A DNA stretch of 36,683 nucleotides. It comes from a bacterium. GTDB taxonomy: Bacteria; AUK180. The notes beneath the pieces were generated by a model that did not search any database, was not told the DNA's origin, and saw nothing but the letters and a program-made list of their open reading frames with translations. Below, piece by piece: positions 16,643 through 25,624 of this stretch (positions are counted from its first letter, which is position 1; each line of letters opens with the position of its first letter). The DNA lies in contig JAUXGM010000002.1 of the NCBI GenBank assembly GCA_030622125.1, positions 1 to 36,683 of the forward strand, written 5' to 3'. The position numbers and the translations under genes are program-made.

Positions 16643-18012
16643 ATATTATACCTCATTCTTTCTCCTATATATGCCCATTCATTCTCAACAAGATATTTTT
16701 TTATATTCTTACCGCCCGGATATTGAGAAAATGATCTTAATATCACTATTTCAATATTATATTTTTTAAAGATCTCTTGGATCTTATTGCCCTGTGCGAC
16801 ATCAATGTAATCAAAAAGTTTCTCTTTGTTGAGATTTATTCCATAGATAAATACCTTTCTTTTCAATTTATAACTTAAAAAACCACCGAGAGAGTAATCA
16901 TTAAAAATGTTTCCCTTTAGATTCAATTCATAAAAAAGTGATCCTATCTTTCCGTCATAAAATTTTGAAATCCCAATTCCCGGATCAACATTTAATCGAT
17001 AGTAGGGGGAAAAAATATTTATTGTATATAGGATAATTAACATTATTATGAGTCCGTATCTTTTTATTTTAGTTGCATTTTTTAAGAATCTATCAATTAC
17101 AAAGATCAGAGATATACCGAAGAACGGAATAAATCTTCTCGCAAATAAGACAGCAATTCCTAAAAATAGAGGGAGAATTATTGTTCTATCCTTTTTATCA
17201 AAATGAAAAATGATCTGAAAAAGGAAAATCATACCAAAAAAGAGAAATAGTATCTTTACAAAGGTTGGTAGAGGTCTGACATTAGAAAAAAGAGGCAGCC
17301 ATTCTCCGATCATAACAGTAAAATCCTTGTTAATAAATGAATTCAAATACTGTTCAATATTTCTAAAAGACGATGGATTAAGCAGTAAGGCAATTATGAT
17401 AATGATTAATTCAAATATCCTGTTCTTATCAAATTTTTTTTCAAAAATAAGCTCTGAAATCAAAATAGAAAGGGGAAAAAATAAGAGAAGCAAGACACCC
17501 TGATGTAACTGATTCCAAACAAGTGTCGTAAAAAAAAGGTATATAAATCTCTTTTTACCGGACAATTTTGTGAATATGTAGTATGAAAATGTAAAAAAGA
17601 ACAGGGAAAATATTTCAGGTTTTGCAAAGATACGGATAGAAATAAGTAGCAATATCAAAGGAAAAACCAAATAGTGAAGATTTAATTTTTTTCTAATAAT
17701 ATAAAAAATAAGAAATAAAACAAGTATTTTTAGTAAAAAGATGCCGATTGCTCCGGAAATTAAATAGATAATATAAAGAATTATATCGGATAAAAAAGAT
17801 TGAAAATAGGGCTTGCCGGGTAATGCGAAAGAAAAAGGATCAAACTTTGGAAAACCATTTTGTAAAAAATATCTTCCATAATCAATATGCCACCAAAAAT
17901 CCGGTGAAACGATCTTAAAAAAAGAAACAGAGAAAATAGTAAACATAGAAAAAATAAGATCCGAGTACTTTTTGAAAAAATTAACCATCTTTCTGCCAAT
18001 AGATATCTTCAT
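16624..18012 (-). CDS. Polytopic membrane protein with DFWWH motif (GT-C-like)
   Basis: A 462-residue membrane protein with about ten hydrophobic helices. The first loop reads SPDFWWHIDYGRYFLQNGFP followed by DPFSFALPGKP, a signature of a large uncharacterised bacterial family usually near glycosyltransferases and thought to be GT-C-like. Asp and His of DFWWH lie where GT-C enzymes carry catalytic acidic residues. A short soluble tail (about 360-462) contains NDYSLGGFLSYKLKRKVFIYG, also common in this group. Two starts are possible: 18012 (overlap of 32 bases with the cyclase gene) or 17988 (overlap of 8 bases, MVNFFKK). The shorter one puts the hydrophobic helix closer to the N-terminus. Function beyond membrane glycan work is not predictable. 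Confidence 0.7.
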   Translation of the reverse strand: MKISIGRKMVNFFKKYSDLIFSMFTIFSVSFFKIVSPDFWWHIDYGRYFLQNGFPKFDPFSFALPGKPYFQSFLSDIILYIIYLISGAIGIFLLKILVLFLIFYIIRKKLNLHYLVFPLILLLISIRIFAKPEIFSLFFFTFSYYIFTKLSGKKRFIYLFFTTLVWNQLHQGVLLLLFFPLSILISELIFEKKFDKNRIFELIIIIIALLLNPSSFRNIEQYLNSFINKDFTVMIGEWLPLFSNVRPLPTFVKILFLFFGMIFLFQIIFHFDKKDRTIILPLFLGIAVLFARRFIPFFGISLIFVIDRFLKNATKIKRYGLIIMLIILYTINIFSPYYRLNVDPGIGISKFYDGKIGSLFYELNLKGNIFNDYSLGGFLSYKLKRKVFIYGINLNKEKLFDYIDVAQGNKIQEIFKKYNIEIVILRSFSQYPGGKNIKKYLVENEWAYIGERMRYNIWIKNK

Positions 18013-18646
18013 CCACTATTCTAAAAACATTTAATGTTTTTCCCTTTCCCTTAACATTAAGTTTATCATAGTAAACTACCATTCCATACGGAACAATGAG
18101 TTTATTTAAATCCGATTTAAATACAACATCGGGAATAAATGGAAGTATGATCTCATTTTCTCGTGCTTCCTTTTGTAGCCGCGCTGCAACATTAACAGGA
18201 TCCCCGATCACTGAAACTTCTTTACTTTTATCGTCTAAGGAAGAAAATCCCATAAAAACATCTCCCATCCATATACCTGTGGAAACCCTCAGCGGGATCT
18301 TTAAATTTCTTCCTAATACCGTTATGTAAGTAGCAATCTTAAGACTGCTTGAAATTGCTTTAATAAGATATTGCTTGTTGTCAATATTATATTTATTTGA
18401 AAAGATCGCCCCGTAGAGAGCCATTATCCCATCGCCCAAGAATTTATCTATAACACCGTCATAAGAATAGATAACATCCGATGCATGCGCATAAAATTTG
18501 TTTAATATTTTAATAACCTTATCCTCACTTTGATTATTTATTGCTTTGTCCACCATTTTTGTGAATCCGCAAAGATCGACAAAGCTTATTATTACATTAT
18601 CGCCATGGATAAAATCAACTATTTCAAATTTTTTTTTGTTATTCAC
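17981..18646 (-). CDS. Class III adenylate/guanylate cyclase, catalytic domain only
   Basis: A 221-residue soluble protein that is essentially a stand-alone class III nucleotide cyclase domain, making cAMP or cGMP. The two metal-binding Asp are visible: Asp24 (SFVDLCGFTK) and Asp72 (KFLGDGIMALYG). Lys68 occupies the purine-recognition position, with Ser145 at the partner site in VSVIGDPVN. Asn152 and Arg156 (PVNVAARL) are the transition-state residues. All key residues are present, so it should be active as a homodimer. It lacks its own sensor, but the FHA-domain gene directly upstream overlaps it by ATGA, suggesting the FHA protein supplies regulation. Substrate specificity (cAMP against cGMP) cannot be decided from the sequence. 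Confidence 0.93.
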   Translation of the reverse strand: MNNKKKFEIVDFIHGDNVIISFVDLCGFTKMVDKAINNQSEDKVIKILNKFYAHASDVIYSYDGVIDKFLGDGIMALYGAIFSNKYNIDNKQYLIKAISSSLKIATYITVLGRNLKIPLRVSTGIWMGDVFMGFSSLDDKSKEVSVIGDPVNVAARLQKEARENEIILPFIPDVVFKSDLNKLIVPYGMVVYYDKLNVKGKGKTLNVFRIVDEDIYWQKDG

Positions 18647-19434
18647 TTTAAAAAGGAGAGGATCAGTCCGGTAAAATATAATTGATTCAGTTCTTCTTTT
18701 TTAATTTCTCTTTGAACGAATCTTCCGAGTATCCAAACAAAAAATTTATCCTTTCTTTTTAAAGGATACATTACAAGATATTCCTGTAAATTTAAGGATT
18801 TTACCGATCTATAAAGGGTAACAATATTTCCCTCATCCAATAAAGTCAGGGTTTTTTCATCTATCTCAGGGATCTTATCATAAAAAGAGGTAGAGATATC
18901 CGTCCTTCTTAATTTATTATTTTTACCAATCTCGGCAAGAAGAAAATTTTCAATATTGAAACGATAGACAATGTTTTTTAAATTTTTCCAGAATTTTTCA
19001 CCATCATTAAATTGAAGATAGGGCGATAGCACCCTGTAAAAAATTTGAAGATAATCTTCGTGTTGCTCTGCTTCTTTTAAAAGGGTTACTCGGACACTAT
19101 CTTTATCTACATAAGAAAAAAGATTGTATTTTCTTTGAAAAATATCCTCCTCACCTTCAAAATAGATAAAAACATTTTTTCCGATCTTCACCCTATCGGA
19201 GGGATGCAGTCGTTTAAGACGATACCTGATATTGTTAATAAAAAGCCCATTATGTGAATTATTATCAATGATATATAGATCGCCTTTATGATCAAAAAAT
19301 GTTGTGTGAAGCTTTGAAACATAACTATCATTTATAGTAATATCATTATCAACCGCTCTTCCTATTGTTACTCCATTTTTTAATGGATAACAATTGCCTT
19401 CAAGTTTTCCGGATGTTGCATATATAAGTTTCAT
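18643..19434 (-). CDS. FHA-domain protein
   Basis: A 263-residue cytoplasmic protein. The N-terminal forkhead-associated domain (about 1-95) reads phosphothreonine on a partner: Gly25-Arg26 (TIGRAVDNDI), Ser40 and His43 (SYVSKLHT), and Asn62-Gly63 with Asn67 (SHNGLFIN) are the conserved binding residues. The remaining 165 residues are mixed helix and strand and could be a divergent GAF-like domain, but no motif confirms this. ATGA overlaps join it to both neighbours: the lipoprotein before it and the cyclase after it. The pairing suggests that phospho-signalling controls the cyclase. No serine/threonine kinase gene lies in the window, so its partner must be elsewhere. Confidence 0.9.
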   Translation of the reverse strand: MKLIYATSGKLEGNCYPLKNGVTIGRAVDNDITINDSYVSKLHTTFFDHKGDLYIIDNNSHNGLFINNIRYRLKRLHPSDRVKIGKNVFIYFEGEEDIFQRKYNLFSYVDKDSVRVTLLKEAEQHEDYLQIFYRVLSPYLQFNDGEKFWKNLKNIVYRFNIENFLLAEIGKNNKLRRTDISTSFYDKIPEIDEKTLTLLDEGNIVTLYRSVKSLNLQEYLVMYPLKRKDKFFVWILGRFVQREIKKEELNQLYFTGLILSFLK

Positions 19435-20285
19435 CTTATGCTCTCCATATATTTTTTTAGTTTTTTATCCATTTTAGTTCCTATAATTACATCTTCTAAT
19501 CCAAATTCCTCATTATTCGGTTTATCGTGAAATCCGATCTGCCAAAATAATTTTCCGTCTTCAGGCAGGGTTAAGATCTTTATTTTATCTTTTGCTTTCG
19601 GTATTTCACCTTTTTTGATCTTATCAAGATGGTAGATGTATTTTATTTTTTTTATTTTATATTCTTTTATTTTATCATCTATTTCAGGATAATCGGTTAT
19701 TAAAAATACCTGATCGTATTTTTTAATAAGTAGTTTCAATTCCTTCAAAGAATTTTCCAATGAAAGCAAATTGATATCGGCATAATAGTTCGGTAGGTTT
19801 GTATGTCCCGTAATAGAAATAAAAATAAATTTCTCCCCGTTTATATTTCTTTCGATATAGGGATGAAACAATCTCTTGCCATTCTTGGCAAGAAGAGTAA
19901 ATGATGAAAAAAGAAGAGTGGAACCATCTATCTCCTGTGAATAAAATTTCGGAAGCTCTTTATAATCATACGCAGTTACAAAATAAGCGTCATAACCCAT
20001 AAATTCCATCAATCTCAAGAGTTTCACTCTTCCTATCTGTAAAGAAGAGATGGAATTACCGCCATCAAAGATAAATGTTTCGTTAGATATATTCCTGATC
20101 TTATTGATCAGATAACTCCTTTCAAATATTCGTCCTCTCTTTACCTTACAGACGCAATGTTCAATAAATCCTCCTGTATTTCCGGTAAAAATTATAGAGT
20201 AATTATAGATTATTTTTTGTTTATTGCAATTTAAAAATGCAAAAATTAGAAAAATAAGAAGAAAAAATTTGTAAAATTTTAACAT
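19431..20285 (-). CDS. Lipoprotein resembling 5'-nucleotidase/UshA-type phosphoesterase, degenerate
   Basis: A 284-residue lipoprotein (signal MLKFYKFFLLIFLIFAFLNC, lipobox AFLNC). The start of the mature part, IIFTGNTGGFIEHCVCKVKRGR, followed by ETFIFDGGNS, recalls UshA-like metallophosphoesterases of the subgroup with a TGNxxGxxEPCGC motif and DAGDxF. The expected metal ligands are largely missing here: GNT replaces the usual DxH-like motif and GGNS replaces GD. The LRLMEFMGYDAYFVTAYDY segment matches the family's usual LxxMGYDAxxxGxxDF. It may be a non-catalytic envelope sensor or use a different metal site through Cys-X-Cys. It is the first gene of the seven-gene minus-strand operon, which has only about 11 bases between its -10 box and ATG. 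Confidence 0.6.
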   Translation of the reverse strand: MLKFYKFFLLIFLIFAFLNCNKQKIIYNYSIIFTGNTGGFIEHCVCKVKRGRIFERSYLINKIRNISNETFIFDGGNSISSLQIGRVKLLRLMEFMGYDAYFVTAYDYKELPKFYSQEIDGSTLLFSSFTLLAKNGKRLFHPYIERNINGEKFIFISITGHTNLPNYYADINLLSLENSLKELKLLIKKYDQVFLITDYPEIDDKIKEYKIKKIKYIYHLDKIKKGEIPKAKDKIKILTLPEDGKLFWQIGFHDKPNNEEFGLEDVIIGTKMDKKLKKYMESIR

Positions 20286-20325
20286 TTTGTTATAATATTA
20301 TATAAATGTTTGCAAAAAAATTCAA
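20269..20325. promoter_or_regulatory. Interleaved divergent promoters around a palindromic -10
   Basis: The palindrome TATAATATTATA (20291-20302) gives TATAAT on both strands. Minus: TTGAAT (20325-20320), 17-bp spacer, TATAAT (20302-20297), driving the gene starting at 20285. Plus: TTGTAA (20269-20274), 16-bp spacer, extended -10 TGTTATAAT (20288-20296), driving the gene at 20306. Each -35 box lies inside the coding start of the opposite gene. Only 20 bases separate the two start codons, so both leaders are extremely short and the two transcripts should compete. Confidence 0.7.
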
Positions 20326-23300
20326 GTCTTTATTGTTTTTTTTGTTTTTCTCCATTACTATCTTTATTCAAAGTGCTGTTATTGAGGAATCTCCCGATCA
20401 GATAAATCCATTTTTGGAATCACCGAAGACAGTATTGGTAGAAAAGAAAAAAAGACCGTTTTTAAAAAGAAAGAAATCATTTCTTCCCAAACCGGCATTC
20501 ATACTTAAAGGCGGGAAAGGAGGGCTGCTTCCGGAACTTGAAATATCGGCGATCAAAAGTAATATCTCATTGAGTATCTTTAAAAATCTCTCTTTTTCCT
20601 TTTCAAATAAGGTTTATCCCAATGACCCGAATAGAGCAGCAACGTATCAGCCGAATTTAAATCAAAGTATGAAATTAAATCTGAAAGGAATAGTTGGTGA
20701 CAGATTGAATATATTGATCAAATACGACGATACGCAAAAAACATTTAATATAGATCAAAATATTTCTTTAAAATATATCGGCAAGAAGGATGAGATATTG
20801 AGTTATTTGGAAGCGGGGAATATCAATCTTTCCCTTCCGAATACACAATTCGTTTCATACAATAAAAATTTCTTTGGAATAAAAGGAAAACTTATATTTG
20901 AAGATATTCCGATAATCCCAGGAAAATTACAATTATTTCCGATCATAGGTGTATCCGAAAATAAAACAATATCTGCGACCTATAGCGGAAATACATCAAA
21001 TACAAAGAAAACCATATCCGACTGCGGATACGCAAAGAACAGTGTCTTTGTTCTTTATAGAAATGTACCGGAAGGAACTCATTCCAAATATGCTTATAAC
21101 GATCTTATCAATAATTTTTTGGGTGACTACAAGGTTATAGGGAATTCCGAGGTTATCTATTATGACAACCGTATTGGCACAGATAATACCGAGGCAACGG
21201 TAGCAGCAGGACCCAAACAGGGAGAAACGCAGATATGGAATTTTGATCAGCTTTTGCGAGGAACGGATTATTATATAGATACGGTCAGTGGGCTGCTTTA
21301 TTTGCAAAAAAGTATTAAGGACAACGGGCTCTTGATCGGAGCTTTTCAGGTCCAGAACAATACAACCGCTGAAATAATTGATATAGGAAATAATTTAACA
21401 CCCTTTATTGATGATAATGATTCCGGTTTTTTTGATGATGATCCTGCTCCCGGTATGGATAATGATAATGATGGGGATACCCGCGAGGATACTATTGACG
21501 GAATTGACAATGACGGCGACGGGCAGATAGATGAAGACCCCGATGATATCTGGATCGATGGCGGTTCTGCTCAAACAGGAACCGATCCCTATCAAAGCGG
21601 ATATATCTTTTTAAAGGCGGAGCAGAACCGTTATATGGGGAATGCCCTTGTAAATGTTTATAAAACAGGCATTACCGGAATATCTCCCGGTGATGTTACG
21701 GTCAATATAATAAATAAGAATGATCCTGATGGTGATAATGATCCGACGGTATTTACAACCTCTTCCGGAAAGAAAATATCGTATCTTGCTATATTCGGAC
21801 TTGATATGGAGCCGATTGACGGGAGAATAGATATAAGATTTCTTGATACGGATAACGGCTATCTGATATTTTCGGATGCGACTCCTTTTGATCTTACGGA
21901 TAACGATACTTCTTCAAGTAGTTATTTTGAGAAACTTAGACTTGAAAAGGGACTTGATGATACCGACATAAATGAAATTATAGAAAAATGTTCAAATAAA
22001 TATATATACGCAGTAAATGATTCTTTAATCGATCCATTTAATATCTCTCAAACAAAGTTTGACATTTCATTGGAATATGCGGCACCGCAAAAAAGCTATA
22101 ATCTTCATTGGGATATTAAAGAGGGTTCGGAGGTTGTCAAGGTGGACGGTATTATAACACGCCGCGGCACGGATTATACGATTGACTATAATACGGGAAA
22201 TTTGACATTTATAAATGAAGAGATATTAAGAGGGAATGCAAAGGTGGAGATCGCTTATGAATATGTTCCTTTCGGGGTAACAGAACAAAAATATGTATTG
22301 GGAAATCGGTTTGAATGGAATGTAAGCAAGAATTTTTTCATCGGTTCCACTATAATAAGTGAAAGATTCTTAAAGAAACAGACCGAGATACCGCAACCGG
22401 GAAATGAGCCGGAAAGTAAATTTGTATTTGATGTTGACGGTTCTCTTAATATTACAAAGGACTTTCTGAAAAGGACACTATTTTCTCTTCCCATATTAAA
22501 AAAATCCGAACCTTACGATATCAAATTATCGGGTGAATACGCATATTCATACAACAACCCCAATACATATAAGAAGACCGCAATTGAAACAATGGAGGCA
22601 ACAAAGACCACAGAAAGCCCGAGCACATCCTATAAATTATGGAATCTTTCATCAAAACCCGCCGTTCTTTCTTCTGCTGATACAAGGGCAAAGACAACTA
22701 AGATTCAATTTAAGGATATCGATGATTTTAATAATTTCGGTGAATTCGGATTTTATTCCTGTAAGGATGATGATAGTCATCCCTATACGCCATCGGAAGA
22801 GGAGGGTCTGCAGTCCGGTCATATTGAGGACTCCTTATTCTTTAAATTATCGAAAGGAAATAGCTGGGCTGGTATTCAAAATGTATTTTCCACGAATTTT
22901 ATAGATATGTCACGGAAAACCTCACTTGATTTTTGGATTAAAAATCTAAAAAGCCTTCCGAAAAATGCAATTATTCACATCGATATCGGATTGATCTCGG
23001 AAGATAGTGACGGAGATATTTTTCTTGATACGGAGGATACGAACAGTAACGGTAGTTTAAATCTTGATGAGGACACGGGAATTACATTTGATTACGATAC
23101 CGCTACAACATCTATATTGGGAAAGGATGACGGTAGTTTACAAAGTGAGGACCTTGATAAAGATGGACTTTTAGATACCGCCGAGAGATATTATACATAT
23201 ACATCGGATATCTTAAATTCTATTTCGGAAGGGGATGGATGGCAATTCGTTTCGATACCTCTAAATCTTGAAAATGATGAAAAGCAGGGAAATCCTTCCC

Positions 23301-25606
23301 CAAACAATGTCAAATATGTTAGAATATGGATTGAAAACTTGGCGGTCAACGATCTATACTTTAAGATACAAAATTTTTCACTGTCGGGAAATAATTGGGA
23401 AAAGGGGATCGTTGAAAATGGCATTGCTCCCGAATATCTCTCCATATCGGCAATATCAATGGATGACCCCAATTTCAGCCGATTTTTTGATAGCGATGAA
23501 AAGAGCGATAGAGAAGCACTATGTTTGGATTTTCTTATAGATGGAACAGCAGCAAACACAAAGACGGCATATACAAAATTAGTAAGCCAGCGAGGTATAA
23601 ATATATCCAACTACAATAATGTGGAGATATCAACATTGGGGTATGAAATGCCGCAGGATACAGCAGTATATACACTTTATCTTAAGATGGGAATAGATGA
23701 GAACAACTATTGGAGGATACCGCTTTCAATAAAAAAAGGAGTTGATATTTCACAATGGGTTGTAAATAAGATGAATATAAAAAATATTGCTCAATACGAA
23801 AAGACAGGTAATCCCTCTCTATTAAATGTAAAATATCTATCGTTGGAGATAATAACCGGTAGTTCGATACAGGGAAAATTCTTTATAAACAATATTATCT
23901 TAACGGATCCGGATATTCTCAAAGATAGTGCATACAGAGCATCTATCTCAACTACCTTACCCGGGATTGGTCCAATTTCCGTTAATTATAGTAATGTCGG
24001 CGGACGGTTCAGTGCGCTCGGAAGTAGTAGGACAGGTTCAAATGTAAGGGGGTTCGCTTCAAGTTTAACCGTAAATACATTAAAATGGCTGCCCGTCAGT
24101 TTAGGATACACAAATACCACCTCTACATTAAGGGATATCCTTCAACTCTCTCAATCATCTTCAAATTATCAAACAAAAAATGAGAGTTTTAGAATGTCTA
24201 CAAGTTTAAATTTAGGACGATATATATGGAAATATTTACCGTCCATTTCATATTCGTATTCAAATGGAACAAATGCGGGATACGCATTGGAAGATAATCA
24301 CTCAGTAGAAAGATCAAAGAGTATAAATGAGGTTCATACCATTTCCTTGAAATTAACAAGGCTTCTTTTTTTATTGGAGAATCTTAATATAAGCAGTGGT
24401 AAAAATGTAAATTTAAGTAAATACAACAAACATTATGACTCGACAAAGGAAAACAGTTCAACGATCAGAAATAATATATCTCTCAATTTTAAAATTCGGT
24501 TTTTTAATATTCAAAATTCATTTCTATACAATAACAGTATCCTGAACGGATTTAAACAAAATGATGCCCTTACATACAATTTGTCAACGAATATATCTAT
24601 CTTGAAATCGGTCATTGAACCGAGAATTTCTCTTAAGGCATCACTTGGCAGGCTCTATTATAAAGATACTCTTTCGGAAGATGTTGACGCTACCAATGTT
24701 AAATTCGGCACAACTGCTTCGATTACCAATAGATTATCATTGCGGTCGCTTTTACGAAATCTTCACCTCCTTTCACTGAATACGATCAACCTGAATGGAT
24801 CTTATACAAAAACCAATTCATCCAATATTACAGCTTATGAAGGTATATTCCCTATTAAAAACAGTCTGGATATTCTTCGGAAAAAATTTGATAAGGAGAT
24901 CTATGCCAATCTTACCGATCAACAGAAAATAAACATTTCCCTCAGCTATATCCCTATTAGCTTTATGAATTTTTCGGGATCGTATAATTATCTAATTATG
25001 GATACGGTCATATCGGGAACGGAGGTTGTCGATACAACACACACAATAAGCTCCAATCTTACCTTGACAAAACTTGATAAATTATTCAAATTCTTAAAAA
25101 AGACATCGCTTTTAATTGGTTTTCAATATTCTCTGAATGAAAAATCCGGATCGGATTATATTACAGAAACATATACTCCATCCCTTTCATTCCCGATAAA
25201 TTTTTCACCAAAATTAAATCAGTCATTTCGTCTATCCTATTCTAAAAAGGTAAATACTCGCTTTGATATAGATAAAACCACTTCAAATACATTGACATTT
25301 TCTTCCAATTGGAATTATCGGTTGGATCTTAAATATGGAATAAAATTACCGTTTTTAAAGAACAAGATCAAGGCAAGTAGTCCTATAAACACAAAATTAG
25401 GAATTTCTTACTCAATATTAAGAAGTGATCAAATAAATACAACCGAATCCAATAGTTTGAATGTAAACGGAGGATTTGATTATAGATTTTCAAAGAACTT
25501 TGTTTTCAACTCAAATCTTTCATATTCCCTCTATAAGAATATAACGGAAAGAAGATTGGATTATAGAGAATTTAAGTTTACAATAGGGGGGAATATTGTT
25601 TTTTAA
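20306..25606 (+). CDS. SprA/Sov-like outer-membrane translocon protein (type IX secretion)
   Basis: A 1766-residue secreted beta-rich protein. SprA forms the large outer-membrane channel of type IX secretion. After a signal peptide (cleavage about Ala24), residues 122-200 carry the SprA-type pattern LKGIVGDRLNILIKYDD, SLKYIGKKDEILSYLEAGNI and SLPNTQF...FGIKGKLIF. Two copies of the RGTDYxID...GLLYL element occur at about 317 and 618. Two calcium-type Asp-rich blocks resembling thrombospondin type 3 loops lie near 368-418 and 894-955. The last 550 residues are amphipathic strand repeats ending in aromatic Phe (GGNIVF), typical of outer-membrane barrels. It is shorter than the Flavobacterium protein (about 2400). 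No other T9SS core gene is in the window. Confidence 0.8.
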   Translation: MFAKKFKSLLFFLFFSITIFIQSAVIEESPDQINPFLESPKTVLVEKKKRPFLKRKKSFLPKPAFILKGGKGGLLPELEISAIKSNISLSIFKNLSFSFSNKVYPNDPNRAATYQPNLNQSMKLNLKGIVGDRLNILIKYDDTQKTFNIDQNISLKYIGKKDEILSYLEAGNINLSLPNTQFVSYNKNFFGIKGKLIFEDIPIIPGKLQLFPIIGVSENKTISATYSGNTSNTKKTISDCGYAKNSVFVLYRNVPEGTHSKYAYNDLINNFLGDYKVIGNSEVIYYDNRIGTDNTEATVAAGPKQGETQIWNFDQLLRGTDYYIDTVSGLLYLQKSIKDNGLLIGAFQVQNNTTAEIIDIGNNLTPFIDDNDSGFFDDDPAPGMDNDNDGDTREDTIDGIDNDGDGQIDEDPDDIWIDGGSAQTGTDPYQSGYIFLKAEQNRYMGNALVNVYKTGITGISPGDVTVNIINKNDPDGDNDPTVFTTSSGKKISYLAIFGLDMEPIDGRIDIRFLDTDNGYLIFSDATPFDLTDNDTSSSSYFEKLRLEKGLDDTDINEIIEKCSNKYIYAVNDSLIDPFNISQTKFDISLEYAAPQKSYNLHWDIKEGSEVVKVDGIITRRGTDYTIDYNTGNLTFINEEILRGNAKVEIAYEYVPFGVTEQKYVLGNRFEWNVSKNFFIGSTIISERFLKKQTEIPQPGNEPESKFVFDVDGSLNITKDFLKRTLFSLPILKKSEPYDIKLSGEYAYSYNNPNTYKKTAIETMEATKTTESPSTSYKLWNLSSKPAVLSSADTRAKTTKIQFKDIDDFNNFGEFGFYSCKDDDSHPYTPSEEEGLQSGHIEDSLFFKLSKGNSWAGIQNVFSTNFIDMSRKTSLDFWIKNLKSLPKNAIIHIDIGLISEDSDGDIFLDTEDTNSNGSLNLDEDTGITFDYDTATTSILGKDDGSLQSEDLDKDGLLDTAERYYTYTSDILNSISEGDGWQFVSIPLNLENDEKQGNPSPNNVKYVRIWIENLAVNDLYFKIQNFSLSGNNWEKGIVENGIAPEYLSISAISMDDPNFSRFFDSDEKSDREALCLDFLIDGTAANTKTAYTKLVSQRGINISNYNNVEISTLGYEMPQDTAVYTLYLKMGIDENNYWRIPLSIKKGVDISQWVVNKMNIKNIAQYEKTGNPSLLNVKYLSLEIITGSSIQGKFFINNIILTDPDILKDSAYRASISTTLPGIGPISVNYSNVGGRFSALGSSRTGSNVRGFASSLTVNTLKWLPVSLGYTNTTSTLRDILQLSQSSSNYQTKNESFRMSTSLNLGRYIWKYLPSISYSYSNGTNAGYALEDNHSVERSKSINEVHTISLKLTRLLFLLENLNISSGKNVNLSKYNKHYDSTKENSSTIRNNISLNFKIRFFNIQNSFLYNNSILNGFKQNDALTYNLSTNISILKSVIEPRISLKASLGRLYYKDTLSEDVDATNVKFGTTASITNRLSLRSLLRNLHLLSLNTINLNGSYTKTNSSNITAYEGIFPIKNSLDILRKKFDKEIYANLTDQQKINISLSYIPISFMNFSGSYNYLIMDTVISGTEVVDTTHTISSNLTLTKLDKLFKFLKKTSLLIGFQYSLNEKSGSDYITETYTPSLSFPINFSPKLNQSFRLSYSKKVNTRFDIDKTTSNTLTFSSNWNYRLDLKYGIKLPFLKNKIKASSPINTKLGISYSILRSDQINTTESNSLNVNGGFDYRFSKNFVFNSNLSYSLYKNITERRLDYREFKFTIGGNIVF

Positions 25607-25624
25607 TTTATATTTGAAGTTCTA

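Noticed and set aside
21408-21560. EF-hand calcium-binding domain in the SprA-like protein
   Set aside because: The Asp-rich repeats lack the helix-loop-helix pattern and look more like thrombospondin type 3 or similar loops.
22533-22904. Plus-strand frame of 123 codons inside the SprA-like gene
   Set aside because: Shadow frame of a long clear gene; composition is His/Arg/Pro-rich and unlike any protein.
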